Source: Streptantibioticus_C sp963761325 (GTDB taxonomy: Bacteria; Actinomycetota; Actinomycetes; Streptomycetales; Streptomycetaceae). From it: DNA of 64,000 nt. Numbering within the stretch: the stretch's first letter is position 1; every line of letters begins with the position of its first letter. The stretch spans positions 1,674,001-1,738,000 of the forward strand of contig CAVXGZ010000008.1 of assembly GCA_963761325.1 (NCBI GenBank), written 5' to 3'. The position numbers were made by a program, and so were the translations under genes. Below, piece by piece: positions 7,432 to 17,041 of this stretch. The notes under the pieces were generated by a model. That model was not told the DNA's origin, did no database searches, and was given only the letters and a program-made list of their open reading frames with translations.

Positions 7432-8382
7432 CTAGAAGTGCACGAACGGGTCGACGGCGACCGCGAGGAAGAGCAGGGTCGCGTAGGTGATCGACCAGTG
7501 GAAGAGCCGCATCTCCTTGAGCTTCGGCCCGGTCACGCCGTCCTTGGCGCGGGCGTGCAGCGCGTGCGCCTCCTTGAGCCAGAACGCGCCGAGCGCCGCG
7601 GCGACCACCGGGTAGAGCGGCCCGGTCGCGCCGAGCGGCCACCACAGGGTGAGCGAGACGGCGACCATCACCCAGCTGTAGAGCACGATCTGCCGGGCCA
7701 CCTCGCGGTTGCCGGCCACCACCGGCAGCATCGGCACGCCGACCCGCTGGTAGTCGTCCTTGACCTTCATCGACAGCGGCCAGTAGTGCGGCGGCGTCCA
7801 GAAGAACAACACCATGAACAGCACGAACGGCGCCCACGCCAGCTCGTCGCGGACCGCGGTCCAGCCGATCAGCACCTGCATGCAGCCGGCCACCCCGCCC
7901 CACACGATGTTCTGCGTGGTGCGACGTTTGAGACCGAGCGTGTAGACGAAGACGTAGTAGAGGATGGCCGTCAACGACAGCGCCGCGGACAGCGGGTTGA
8001 CCAGCAGGGCGAACCACACGGTGGAGACCACCGCGAGGGTGATGCCGAAGACCAGGCATTCGACCGGCGAGACCATTCCGGTGACCAGCGGACGCTGCGA
8101 GGTGCGGTCCATCAGGGCGTCGATGTCGCGGTCGATGTACATGTTCAGCGCGTTCGCGCCGCCGGCCGACAGGTAGCCGCCCAACATGGTGGCGACCACG
8201 AGCCACAGGTCCGGGACACCGCGAGCGGCGAGGAACATCACCGGCACGGTGGTGATCAGCAGCAGCTCGATGATCCGCGGCTTGGTCAGCGCCACGAACG
8301 CCTTGACACGGGCCCCGAACGGCCGGTGCCTCGGTGGCGTCGTCGCGATGGCCCCGGAGGGTCGGGAATCGACGGCCGTCAC
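7432..8382 (-). CDS. ctaB: protoheme IX farnesyltransferase (heme O synthase)
   Basis: This UbiA-family membrane prenyltransferase adds a farnesyl group to protoheme to make heme O, the substrate of CtaA. It has 316 residues and about eight or nine membrane segments. The first aspartate motif N80-x3-D84-x3-D88 (N-M-Y-I-D-R-D-I-D) and the conserved D-R-T-S-Q-R-P-L stretch are present, as is F-F-W-T-P-P-H-Y-W in the second conserved loop. GTG 8382 is preferred over GTG 8388 because AGAGG stands 5 nt before it and the resulting M-T-A-V start resembles Streptomyces orthologues. It is divergent from tkt. Confidence 0.94.
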   Translation of the reverse strand: MTAVDSRPSGAIATTPPRHRPFGARVKAFVALTKPRIIELLLITTVPVMFLAARGVPDLWLVVATMLGGYLSAGGANALNMYIDRDIDALMDRTSQRPLVTGMVSPVECLVFGITLAVVSTVWFALLVNPLSAALSLTAILYYVFVYTLGLKRRTTQNIVWGGVAGCMQVLIGWTAVRDELAWAPFVLFMVLFFWTPPHYWPLSMKVKDDYQRVGVPMLPVVAGNREVARQIVLYSWVMVAVSLTLWWPLGATGPLYPVVAAALGAFWLKEAHALHARAKDGVTGPKLKEMRLFHWSITYATLLFLAVAVDPFVHF

Positions 8383-8713
8383 GAACACCTCTGGGAGGGA
8401 GAAAGACCAGCGGGACCCTCACAGTTGTGACGACTGGGCGAGTCCCCGCACGTACCACGCCACTCTAGACGCCCCCGTTACCCCGTTCGCCGCCGGGGTG
8501 ACCCCGTGTTGGCGGATCGCGACGGGCGACTATGTTTTCCGTAGGAACAAAATACGTCACGGCCTCGCGAACCGCCCCGGCATCGCGGCGGGAGGCGGGG
8601 AAGGCGGCCGGAGCCATGCCCCGCAAGGGTAGGCTCAAAACGCCCGGTGGGCGGATGCCCCGACCGGATTTTCGAGCATTCTCGAGCATTGTGGAGAGGA
8701 GCCCTGACTCAGG
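8383..8713. other. 331-bp intergenic region between ctaB and tkt
   Basis: The region separates two divergent genes and holds no supported ORF. Towards tkt it contains a candidate promoter (8509-8536). Towards ctaB the best -10 candidate is TAGAGT (complement of 8462-8467), about 80 nt before the ctaB start. A GGAGAGGA stretch at 8693-8700 is the nearest purine-rich ribosome site before tkt. Confidence 0.6.
8509..8536 (+). promoter_or_regulatory. candidate tkt promoter with overlapping dyad
   Basis: TTGGCG (8509-8514) and TATGTT (8531-8536) are separated by 16 bp. The -10 box runs into an imperfect dyad, GTTTTCC-GTA-GGAAC (8534-8548), that could be a regulator site. The predicted leader is about 170 nt. 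Confidence 0.4.
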
Positions 8714-10795
8714 GTGAGCACCAAGCCGACCACCACAGATCTTGACTGGACCGAGCTGGACCAGCGTTGCGTGGACACCGTCCGAGTTCTGGCCATGGAT
8801 TCCGTGCAGAAGGTCGGCAACGGCCATCCCGGCACGGCCATGAGCCTGGCCCCGGCCGCGTACCTGCTGTTCCAGAAGATGATGCGGCACGACCCCGACG
8901 ACCCGGACTGGACCGGCCGCGACCGGTTCGTGCTCTCCCCGGGCCACACCTCGCTGACGCTCTACATCCAGCTCTTCCTGTCCGGCTACGGCCTGGAGCT
9001 CGACGACCTCAAGTCCTTCCGGACCTGGGGCTCGCGCACCCCCGGCCACCCCGAGCACGGGCACACCGTGGGCGTCGAGACCACCACCGGACCGCTCGGC
9101 CAGGGCATCGCGAACGCGGTGGGCATGGCGATGGCCGCCCGCTACGAGCGCGGCCTGTTCGACCCGGAGGCCGCCCAGGGCGAGTCGCCGTTCGACCACA
9201 CCATCTGGGCCATCGTCTCCGACGGCGACATCGAGGAGGGCATCTCCTCCGAGGCGTCCTCGCTCGCCGGCCACCAGAAGCTCGGCAACCTGATCGCGAT
9301 CTACGACGACAACCACATCTCCATCGAGGGCGACACCGAGATCGCGTTCAGCGAGGACGTCGGCGCCCGCTACGCGGCCTACGGCTGGCACGTCCAGCAC
9401 GTCGCGCAGTCCCCCGACGGCGACTTCGACGTGCCCGCGCTGCACAAGGCGCTCCAGGCCGCGCGGGCCGAGACCGGCCGCCCGTCGCTCATCGTGGCGC
9501 GCACCATCATCGCCTGGCCCGCCCCGCACGCGCAGAACACCGGCGCGGCGCACGGCGCGGCGCTGGGCGAGGAGGAGGTCGCGGCCACCAAGAAGGTGCT
9601 CGGCTTCGACCCGGCCAAGCACTTCGAGGTCACCGACGAGGTCCTCGGCCACGCCCGCCAGGTCGCCGAGCGCGGCCGGGAGGCGCACGCCGCGTGGACC
9701 AAGCGGTTCGAGAAGTGGCGCGGCGACAACCCCGAGCGGGCGGCCGACTTCGACCGGATCGCGTCCGGCGAGCTGCCCAAGGGCTGGGAGAGCGCGCTGC
9801 CGTCCTTCCCCGAGGGCAAGCAGGTGGCGACCCGCAAGGCGTCCGGCGAGGTGCTGGCCGCGCTCGGCGCGATCATGCCCGAGCTGTGGGGCGGCTCGGC
9901 CGACCTGGCCGGGTCCAACAACACCACCATCGACAAGGACTCCTCCTTCCTGCCGGTGGGCAACCCGCTGCCCGGTGCCAGCCCGTACGGCCGCACCCTG
10001 CACTTCGGCATCCGCGAGCACGCGATGGGCTCGACCATGAACGGCATCGCGCTGCACGGCAACACCCGGATCTACGGCGGCACGTTCCTGGTCTTCTCCG
10101 ACTACATGCGCCCGGCGGTGCGGCTCGCCGCGCTGATGAAGCTGCCGGTCACCTACGTGTGGACGCACGACTCGATCGGCCTGGGCGAGGACGGCCCGAC
10201 CCACCAGCCGGTCGAGCACCTCGCCGCGCTGCGCGCCATCCCCGGCCTCGACGTGGTCCGCCCGGCCGACGCCAACGAGACCGCCATCGCCTGGCACGAG
10301 ATCCTGCGCCGGCACCGCGACCGCCCCGCCCCGCACGGCCTGGCCCTGACCCGGCAGAACGTGCCGACCTGACCCGGCCAACCCGGACGACGGCCAAGGG
10401 CGGCTACGTCCTGCTGGAGTCGGACGGCGGCCAGCCCGAGGTCGTCCTGATCGGCACCGGCTCCGAGGTGCAGCTCGCCGTCGCGGCCCGCGAGCGGCTG
10501 GAGGCCGAGGGCGTCCCGACCCGGGTGGTCTCGATGCCGTGCGTCGAGTGGTTCGACGAGCAGGACCAGGCGTACCGCGACCACGTGCTGCCGCCGGACG
10601 TCAAGGCGCGGGTCGCCGTGGAGGCCGCGTATCGGCCTGACCTGGCACCGGTTCGTCGGCGACGCCGGCCGCATCGTGAGCCTGGAGCACTTCGGCGCCT
10701 CCGCCGACTACAAGGTGCTCTACCAGCAGTTCGGCCTCACCGCCGAGGCAGTGGTCGAAGCGGCCCGCGAGTCGCTGGCCGCCGCCAAGCGCTGA
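8714..10795 (+). CDS. tkt: transketolase (three +1 frame breaks as sequenced)
   Basis: A TPP-dependent enzyme of the non-oxidative pentose phosphate pathway. The frame from GTG 8714 reads through H-P-G-T-A-M-S, G-P-L-G-Q-G, the thiamine motif S-D-G-D-I-E-E-G and F-G-I-R-E-H-A-M to a TGA at 10371. The remaining homology continues downstream in other frames: D-P-A-N-P-D-D, then A-K-G-G-Y-V-L-L-E, then I-G-L-T-W-H-R-F-V-G-D-A-G-R-I-V-S-L-E-H-F-G to a TGA at 10793-10795. Removing single bases at about 10370 (T), 10392 (G) and 10630 (T) restores a 692-residue protein of normal length. It is first in the tkt-tal-zwf-opcA-pgl cluster. Sequence error is more likely than loss. Confidence 0.93.
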
Positions 10796-10833
10796 CCGCT
10801 CGACCGCAACGATTCCGAGGAGATGCAACACCC

Positions 10834-11952
10834 ATGACCGACGCACTCAAGCGCCTCTCCGACGAGGGCGTGGCGATCTGGCTGGACGACCTGTCCCGCA
10901 AGCGGATCACCTCCGGCAACCTCGCCGAACTCATCGACGCCCAGCACGTCGTCGGTGTGACCACCAACCCGACGATCTTCCAGAAGGCGATCTCCCAGGG
11001 CGACGGCTACGACCAGCAGCTCACCGACCTGGCCACCCGGCGGGTCACCGTCGAGGAGGCCGTCCGCATGATCACCACCGCGGACGTCCGCGACGCGGCC
11101 GACATCCTGCGGCCGGTCTACGACGCCACCGACGGCCAGGACGGCCGGGTCTCCATCGAGGTCGACCCGCGGCTGGCGAACAACACCGCGGCCACCGTCG
11201 CCGAGGCCAAGCAGCTCGCCTGGCTGGTCGACCGGCCCAACACCTTCATCAAGATCCCGGCCACCCTGGCCGGCCTGCCGGCCATCAGCGAGGTCATCGG
11301 CCGGGGCATCAGCGTCAACGTCACGCTGATCTTCTCCCTCGAGCGCTACCGCGCGGTGATGGACGCCTACCTCACCGGCCTGGAGAAGGCCAAGGAGGCG
11401 GGCATCGACCTGGCCACGATCCGCTCGGTCGCCTCGTTCTTCGTCTCCCGGGTGGACACCGAGATCGACAAGCGGCTGGAGAAGATCGGCACCGACGAGG
11501 CCAAGGCGCTGCGCGGCAAGGCCGCCGTCGCCAACGCCCGGCTGGCCTACCAGGAGTACGAGAAGGTCTTCTCCAGCGACCGCTGGGCCGCCCTGGACAA
11601 GGCCGGCGCCCGCCTGCAGCGCCCGCTGTGGGCCTCCACCGGCGTGAAGGACCCGGCCTACCCCGACACGCTCTACGTCACCGAGCTGGTCGCGCCGCAC
11701 ACGGTGAACACCATGCCCGAGGCCACCTTGCAGGCCACCGGCGACCACGGCCAGGTCACCGGCGACACGATCCGCCCCGGCTACCAGCAGGCCCGCGCCG
11801 ACCTCGACGCGCTCGCCGCGGTGGGCATCGACTACGACGACGTGGTACGAGTGCTGGAGGAAGAGGGCGTCGAGAAGTTCGAGGCGTCCTGGAACGACCT
11901 GCTGAAGTCCACCGAGGCGGAGCTCAAGCGCCTCGCCCCCACGGAGGCGTGA
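10834..11952 (+). CDS. tal: transaldolase
   Basis: This enzyme moves a dihydroxyacetone unit between sugar phosphates in the pentose phosphate pathway. The 372-residue length is typical of the long actinobacterial TalB form. The N-terminal G-V-T-T-N-P-T-I-F-Q-K-A phosphate/sugar motif and the Schiff-base lysine in T-F-I-K-I-P-A-T (near residue 138) are present. ATG 10834 follows tkt by 38 bp with GAGGAG about 11 nt upstream. The gene is followed after 4 bp by zwf, consistent with one operon. Confidence 0.96.
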   Translation: MTDALKRLSDEGVAIWLDDLSRKRITSGNLAELIDAQHVVGVTTNPTIFQKAISQGDGYDQQLTDLATRRVTVEEAVRMITTADVRDAADILRPVYDATDGQDGRVSIEVDPRLANNTAATVAEAKQLAWLVDRPNTFIKIPATLAGLPAISEVIGRGISVNVTLIFSLERYRAVMDAYLTGLEKAKEAGIDLATIRSVASFFVSRVDTEIDKRLEKIGTDEAKALRGKAAVANARLAYQEYEKVFSSDRWAALDKAGARLQRPLWASTGVKDPAYPDTLYVTELVAPHTVNTMPEATLQATGDHGQVTGDTIRPGYQQARADLDALAAVGIDYDDVVRVLEEEGVEKFEASWNDLLKSTEAELKRLAPTEA

Positions 11953-11956
11953 ACAA

Positions 11957-13483
11957 GTGACAGAGAGCAGCAATCCGCTGCGTGACCCGTCCGACCGGCG
12001 GCTCCCGCGCATCGCGGGCCCGTCCGGTCTGGTCATCTTCGGGGTCACGGGGGACCTGTCCCGCAAGAAGCTGATGCCGGCCATCTACGACCTGGCCAAC
12101 CGCGGCCTGCTGCCGCCGGGCTTCTCGCTCGTCGGCTTCGCCCGGCGCGACTGGGAGCACGAGGACTTCGCCCAGGTCGTGCACGACGCGGTCAAGGAGC
12201 ACTCGCGCACCCCGTTCCGCGAGGAGGTGTGGACGCAGCTGGCCGAGGGCTTCCGGTTCGTCCCCGGCGAGTTCGACGACGACCAGGCGTTCCGCACCCT
12301 GCGGGCCACCATCGAGGACCTGGACAAGGCCCGCGGCACCGGCGGCAACTTCGCGTTCTACCTGTCCGTCCCGCCGAAGTTCTTCCCCAACGTCGTCGAG
12401 CAGCTCAAGAAGCACGGGCTGTCCGAGGGCACCGGCGAGTCCTGGCGGCGCGCGGTCATCGAGAAGCCGTTCGGCCACGACCTGGCCAGCGCCCAGGAGC
12501 TGAACAAGGTCGTCCACAGCGTCTTCCCGCCCAACGAGGTCTTCCGGATCGACCACTACCTGGGCAAGGAGACCGTCCAGAACATACTGGCCCTGCGGTT
12601 CGCCAACACGATGTTCGAGCCGATCTGGAACCGGTCCTACGTGGACCACGTGCAGATCACCATGGCCGAGGACATCGGCATCGGCGGCCGGGCCGGCTAC
12701 TACGACGGCATCGGCGCGGCCCGCGACGTCATCCAGAACCACCTGCTGCAGCTGCTCGCGCTGACCGCCATGGAGGAGCCGGGGTCCTTCCACCCCAAGG
12801 CCCTGGTCGCCGAGAAGCTCAAGGTGCTCGGCGCCGTGCAACTCCCGGACGACCTGGGCAAGTACACCGTGCGCGGCCAGTACGCGCACGGCTGGCAGGG
12901 CGGCGAGGAGGTGCCCGGGTACCTGGAGGAGGAGGGCATCGACCCCAAGTCGAAGACCGACACCTTCGCCGCGGTGAAGCTGGAGATCAACAACCGGCGC
13001 TGGGCGGGCGTGCCGTTCTACCTGCGCACCGGCAAGCGCCTCGGCCGCCGGGTCACCGAGATCGCGGTGGTCTTCAAGCGCGCCCCCTACCTGCCGTTCG
13101 AGTCCGGCGCCACCGAGGAGCTGGGGCAGAACGCCCTGGTCATCCGGGTGCAGCCGGACGAGGGCATCACCGTGCGGTTCGGCTCGAAGGTGCCGGGCAC
13201 CTCGATGGAGGTCCGCGACGTCACGATGGACTTCGCCTACGGCGAGTCCTTCACCGAGTCCAGCCCCGAGGCGTACGAGCGCCTGCTGCTGGACGTGCTG
13301 CTGGGCGACGCCAACCTCTTCCCGCGGCACCAGGAGGTCGAGCTGTCCTGGACCATCCTCGACCCGATCGAGCAGTACTGGGAGAAGCACGGCAAGCCCG
13401 CGCAGTACGCCTCCGGCACCTGGGGTCCCCAGGAGGCGGACGAGATGCTCGCACAAGACGGCAGGAGCTGGCGCCGGCCATGA
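11957..13483 (+). CDS. zwf: glucose-6-phosphate 1-dehydrogenase
   Basis: It catalyses the first NADPH-forming step of the oxidative pentose phosphate pathway. The protein has 508 residues. The NADP-binding motif G-V-T-G-D-L-S-R-K-K-L is near residue 29, the active-site R-I-D-H-Y-L-G-K-E near residue 197, and E-K-P-F-G-H-D just before it. GTG 11957 is supported by GGAGG 9 nt upstream. The gene begins 4 bp after tal and overlaps opcA by 4 bp. Confidence 0.97.
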   Translation: MTESSNPLRDPSDRRLPRIAGPSGLVIFGVTGDLSRKKLMPAIYDLANRGLLPPGFSLVGFARRDWEHEDFAQVVHDAVKEHSRTPFREEVWTQLAEGFRFVPGEFDDDQAFRTLRATIEDLDKARGTGGNFAFYLSVPPKFFPNVVEQLKKHGLSEGTGESWRRAVIEKPFGHDLASAQELNKVVHSVFPPNEVFRIDHYLGKETVQNILALRFANTMFEPIWNRSYVDHVQITMAEDIGIGGRAGYYDGIGAARDVIQNHLLQLLALTAMEEPGSFHPKALVAEKLKVLGAVQLPDDLGKYTVRGQYAHGWQGGEEVPGYLEEEGIDPKSKTDTFAAVKLEINNRRWAGVPFYLRTGKRLGRRVTEIAVVFKRAPYLPFESGATEELGQNALVIRVQPDEGITVRFGSKVPGTSMEVRDVTMDFAYGESFTESSPEAYERLLLDVLLGDANLFPRHQEVELSWTILDPIEQYWEKHGKPAQYASGTWGPQEADEMLAQDGRSWRRP

Positions 13484-14508
13484 AGATCGACCTCACGGAA
13501 ACCACATCGTCGAAGATCAACGCGGGCCTCATCCAGGCCCGCCGGGCCCTCGGCACCCCGGCCGTCGGGATGGTCCTCACCCTCGTCATCGTCACCGACG
13601 AGGGCAACGCCTACGACGCCCTCAAGGCGGCCGGCGACGCCTCCCGCGAGCACCCCTCGCGGATCCTCGCGGTGATCAAGCGCCAGGGCCGCTCGCCGCG
13701 CGAGCGGGCCGCCTCCCGGCTCGACGCCGAGGTGCGGCTGGGCTCGGACGCCGGCACCGGTGAGACCGTGCTGCTGCGGCTGCACGGCGAACTGGCCAAC
13801 CACGCCGAGTCCGTGGTGCTGCCGCTCCTGCTGCCGGACGCCCCCGTGGTGGTCTGGTGGCCGGAGGACGCGCCGGAGAACCCGGCGGCGCACCCGCTGG
13901 GCCGGCTCGCGCAGCGCCGGATCACCGACGCGGCGGCCACCGAGAACCCGGTCGACTCGCTGAAGGTACGGGCCGACGCCTACTCCCCCGGCGACACCGA
14001 CCTGGCGTGGACCCGGATCACCCCGTGGCGCAGCATGCTCGCCGCCGCGCTGGACCAGAAGCACGCCAGGATCACCGGCGCGGTCGTCGAGGGCGAGGCG
14101 TACAACCCGAGCACCGAGCTGCTCGGCATGTGGCTCGCCCACCGGCTCTCGGTGCCGGTGGAGCGCCGGGTCTCCGACGGACCGGGCCTGACCGCGGTGC
14201 GGCTGACCACCAAGGACGGCGAGATCTGCCTGGACCGCGCCGACGGCGCGCTGGCGGAGCTGGCCGTTCCCGGGCAGCCGGACCGGCACGTCGCGCTCAA
14301 GCGGCGCGAGACGGCCGAGCTGATCGCCGAGGAGTTGCGCCGGCTCGACCCGGACGACATATACGAGGCGACGGTCAAGTTCGGCGTGCAGGGCCTGTCC
14401 GCCGACAGCGGCGAGGCCAAGGCCAAGCCGGCGGCGAAGCGGGCCGCGGCCGGCAAGCCGGCGGCGGACAAGGGCGGTTCGGCGCCGGGCGCGGAGCAGG
14501 CCGAGTGA
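13480..14508 (+). CDS. opcA: glucose-6-phosphate dehydrogenase assembly protein OpcA
   Basis: OpcA binds and activates G6PDH in cyanobacteria and actinobacteria. The 342-residue protein carries the conserved core L-P-D-A-P-V-V-V-W-W-P and S-M-L-A-A-A-L-D-Q, and ends in a low-complexity Ala/Lys-rich tail (K-A-K-P-A-A-K-R-A-A-A-G-K-P) from about residue 308. ATG 13480 overlaps the zwf stop (ATGA) and its own stop overlaps the pgl GTG, so zwf-opcA-pgl are tightly coupled. Confidence 0.95.
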   Translation: MKIDLTETTSSKINAGLIQARRALGTPAVGMVLTLVIVTDEGNAYDALKAAGDASREHPSRILAVIKRQGRSPRERAASRLDAEVRLGSDAGTGETVLLRLHGELANHAESVVLPLLLPDAPVVVWWPEDAPENPAAHPLGRLAQRRITDAAATENPVDSLKVRADAYSPGDTDLAWTRITPWRSMLAAALDQKHARITGAVVEGEAYNPSTELLGMWLAHRLSVPVERRVSDGPGLTAVRLTTKDGEICLDRADGALAELAVPGQPDRHVALKRRETAELIAEELRRLDPDDIYEATVKFGVQGLSADSGEAKAKPAAKRAAAGKPAADKGGSAPGAEQAE

Positions 14509-15287
14509 CCGCACCGCAGGTGGTGGTCCACCGCGACAAGGAGTTGATGGCCAGGGCCGCCGCGGCCCGGCTGATCACCAAGGTGGTCGACGCGCAGTCG
14601 GCCCGCGGCTCGGCCGGCGTGGTGCTCACCGGCGGGCGCAACGGCAACGCGCTGCTCGCCGCGCTCGCCGAGTCGCCGGCCCGGGACGCGGTGGACTGGG
14701 CCCGGCTGGACCTGTGGTGGGGCGACGAGCGCTTCCTGCCGGCGGACCACCCGGACCGCAACGACACCCAGGCCCGGCAGGCCCTGCTGGACACGGTGCC
14801 GCTGGACCCGGCGCGGGTGCACTCGATGCCCGCGCCCGGGTCCACCTGGGGCGGCGACGTGTACGCCGCGGCCGACGAGTACGCCGAGCAGTTGGCGAAG
14901 GCGTGCGGGCCGCAGGAGCGCTCCAGGGTGCCGGCCTTCGACGTGCTGCTGCTCGGCGTCGGCCCGGACACCCACGTGGCGTCGCTCTTCCCCGAGCACC
15001 CCGGGGTGCGGGAGACCGAACGCACGGTGATCGGGGTGCGCGGCGCCCCGAAGCCGCCGCCGACCCGGATCTCGCTCACCCTGCCGGCGATCCGGCAGGC
15101 CCGCGAGGTGTGGCTGCTGGCCGCCGGGGAGGACAAGGCGGGGGCGGTGGCGATCGCGCTGTCCGGGGCCGGGGAGATACAGGCTCCGGCGGCCGGCGCG
15201 CACGGCCGCAGCCGCACGCTGTGGCTGCTGGACCGGGCCGCGGCGGCCCAACTGCCCCGGCAGCTGTATCCGCCGGCCTCCGGCTGA
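14505..15287 (+). CDS. pgl: 6-phosphogluconolactonase
   Basis: This DevB-type enzyme hydrolyses 6-phosphoglucono-1,5-lactone. The 260-residue protein has the sugar-phosphate isomerase-like landmarks V-V-L-T-G-G-R-N-G, W-W-G-D-E-R-F-L-P-A-D-H-P-D-R-N and L-L-L-G-V-G-P-D-T-H-V-A-S-L-F-P. The GTG at 14505 overlaps the opcA stop by 4 bp. It is the last gene of the pentose phosphate operon, which ends at a very strong hairpin 11 bp downstream. Confidence 0.95.
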   Translation: MTAPQVVVHRDKELMARAAAARLITKVVDAQSARGSAGVVLTGGRNGNALLAALAESPARDAVDWARLDLWWGDERFLPADHPDRNDTQARQALLDTVPLDPARVHSMPAPGSTWGGDVYAAADEYAEQLAKACGPQERSRVPAFDVLLLGVGPDTHVASLFPEHPGVRETERTVIGVRGAPKPPPTRISLTLPAIRQAREVWLLAAGEDKAGAVAIALSGAGEIQAPAAGAHGRSRTLWLLDRAAAAQLPRQLYPPASG

Positions 15288-15297
15288 TCCTTCCGGC

Positions 15298-15364
15298 CGA
15301 CGACCGCGGCCCGGTCGCGCACCCCTCATCGTTCGGGGGGTACGCGACCGGGCCGCGGTCGTCG
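15298..15364. terminator. bidirectional terminator between pgl and rbpA
   Basis: Perfect 22-bp inverted repeat arms (15298-15319 and 15343-15364, CGACGACCGCGGCCCGGTCGCG and its complement) enclose a 23-nt loop that itself can pair ACCCC with GGGGT. It sits exactly between two convergent genes and would terminate both. No U-tract follows. Confidence 0.82.
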
Positions 15365-15387
15365 CACCTGCTGGTGGGGCCGGAGCC

Positions 15388-15723
15388 TCAGATCTCGCCG
15401 CGGAGCTTGGCGAGTGCCTCGGCGAGGATCGCCTCGCCGTCCGCGTCACTGCGCCGTTCCCGGACGTACGCGAGGTGCGTCTTGTACGGCTCGGTGCGCG
15501 GCGGAGCGGGCGGGTTGTTCTCGTCCTGCCCGGCCGGGAAGCCGCAGCGGGGGCAGTCCCAGGTGTCCGGGATCTGCGCGTCACTGGCGAAACTCGGCTG
15601 GGTCTCGTGCCCGTTGGAACACCAGAAGGAGATGCGCAGACGGGGTGCGGACTCGCCGCGCTCGGCCTCTCCCATCGGCCCCGCTCCGACCCGACTGCCA
15701 CGGATCGCGTTGCCACTTGCCAC
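15388..15723 (-). CDS. rbpA: RNA polymerase-binding protein RbpA
   Basis: RbpA is an actinobacterial transcription factor that binds the principal sigma factor and stabilises open complexes. At 111 residues it has the usual length. A zinc-ribbon-like core contains C35, H39, C57 and C60 (F-W-C-S-N-G-H and D-C-P-R-C), followed by a charged C-terminal sigma-interacting helix region (Y-V-R-E-R-R-S-D-A-D). GTG 15723 has GGAG 8 nt upstream. A good promoter lies 51 bp upstream, so it is a monocistronic unit between the pentose phosphate operon and secG. Confidence 0.96.
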   Translation of the reverse strand: MASGNAIRGSRVGAGPMGEAERGESAPRLRISFWCSNGHETQPSFASDAQIPDTWDCPRCGFPAGQDENNPPAPPRTEPYKTHLAYVRERRSDADGEAILAEALAKLRGEI

Positions 15724-15773
15724 GGTCGTAACTCCCTGCGTGATGGTGCTGCCAGGTCGTCCAGTTTACGAAG

Positions 15774-15802
15774 ACCCTACGTCGCGTCCCGCGGCAGGCC
15801 AA
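15774..15802 (-). promoter_or_regulatory. rbpA promoter (housekeeping sigma type)
   Basis: On the minus strand TTGGCC (15802-15797), a 17-bp spacer and TAGGGT (15779-15774) form a standard sigma-HrdB-like promoter. The predicted leader is about 45 nt. I did not find a convincing sigma-R type GGAAT-N18-GTT promoter, which is reported for rbpA in some streptomycetes. Confidence 0.6.
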
Positions 15803-15906
15803 TGGGGCGGGCTCCCGTGGGACGCCGTTCCATGATAAGCCGCCGCGGCGACACGGCGTCAGTTACGCCTGGATCGAGGGGAGTAGCGGCCGCGGGACCG
15901 GCCGGG

Positions 15907-16143
15907 TCACTTCTGCAGCTTGAGGACGAGGCCGAGCGCGACGACGCAGACGAACCACAGCAGAGCGACGACGACCGTGATGCGGTCCAGGTTGCGCTCG
16001 GCGACCGAAGAACCGCCGACGGAGGACTGCATACCGCCACCGAACATGTCGGAGAGGCCGCCGCCCTTCCCCTTGTGCATCAGGACCAGCAGCATCAGCA
16101 GCAGGCTGAACACGACGAGGGCGATGGAGAACCCGATGACCAC
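15907..16143 (-). CDS. secG: preprotein translocase subunit SecG
   Basis: SecG is the small subunit of the SecYEG protein-export channel. The 78-residue protein has two membrane segments (about residues 3-21 and 58-76) joined by the conserved glycine-rich loop H-K-G-K-G-G-G-L-S-D-M-F-G-G-G, which is diagnostic. The start is GTG 16143. It is last in the pgk-tpiA-secG group and lies 108 bp downstream of tpiA. Confidence 0.95.
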   Translation of the reverse strand: MVIGFSIALVVFSLLLMLLVLMHKGKGGGLSDMFGGGMQSSVGGSSVAERNLDRITVVVALLWFVCVVALGLVLKLQK

Positions 16144-16251
16144 GGCTGGACCTCTCTGGGGGACATTCGACGACCTGGAGCCTTGCGGCGGAGCGGAGCC
16201 GGGGACGACGGATCGCGCCCGGCCCCGCCAGGGTACTTCGGATCGAGCCCG

Positions 16252-17037
<786 letters not shown>

Positions 17038-17041
17038 GGCG

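Noticed and set aside
8465..10381. 638-codon frame opposite tkt
   Set aside because: Antisense shadow; tkt is strongly conserved on the plus strand.
8767..11952. A single long frame that appears to fuse part of tkt to tal
   Set aside because: The tkt half is a shadow frame that only becomes real for about 80 codons between two frame breaks; tal has its own start and ribosome site.
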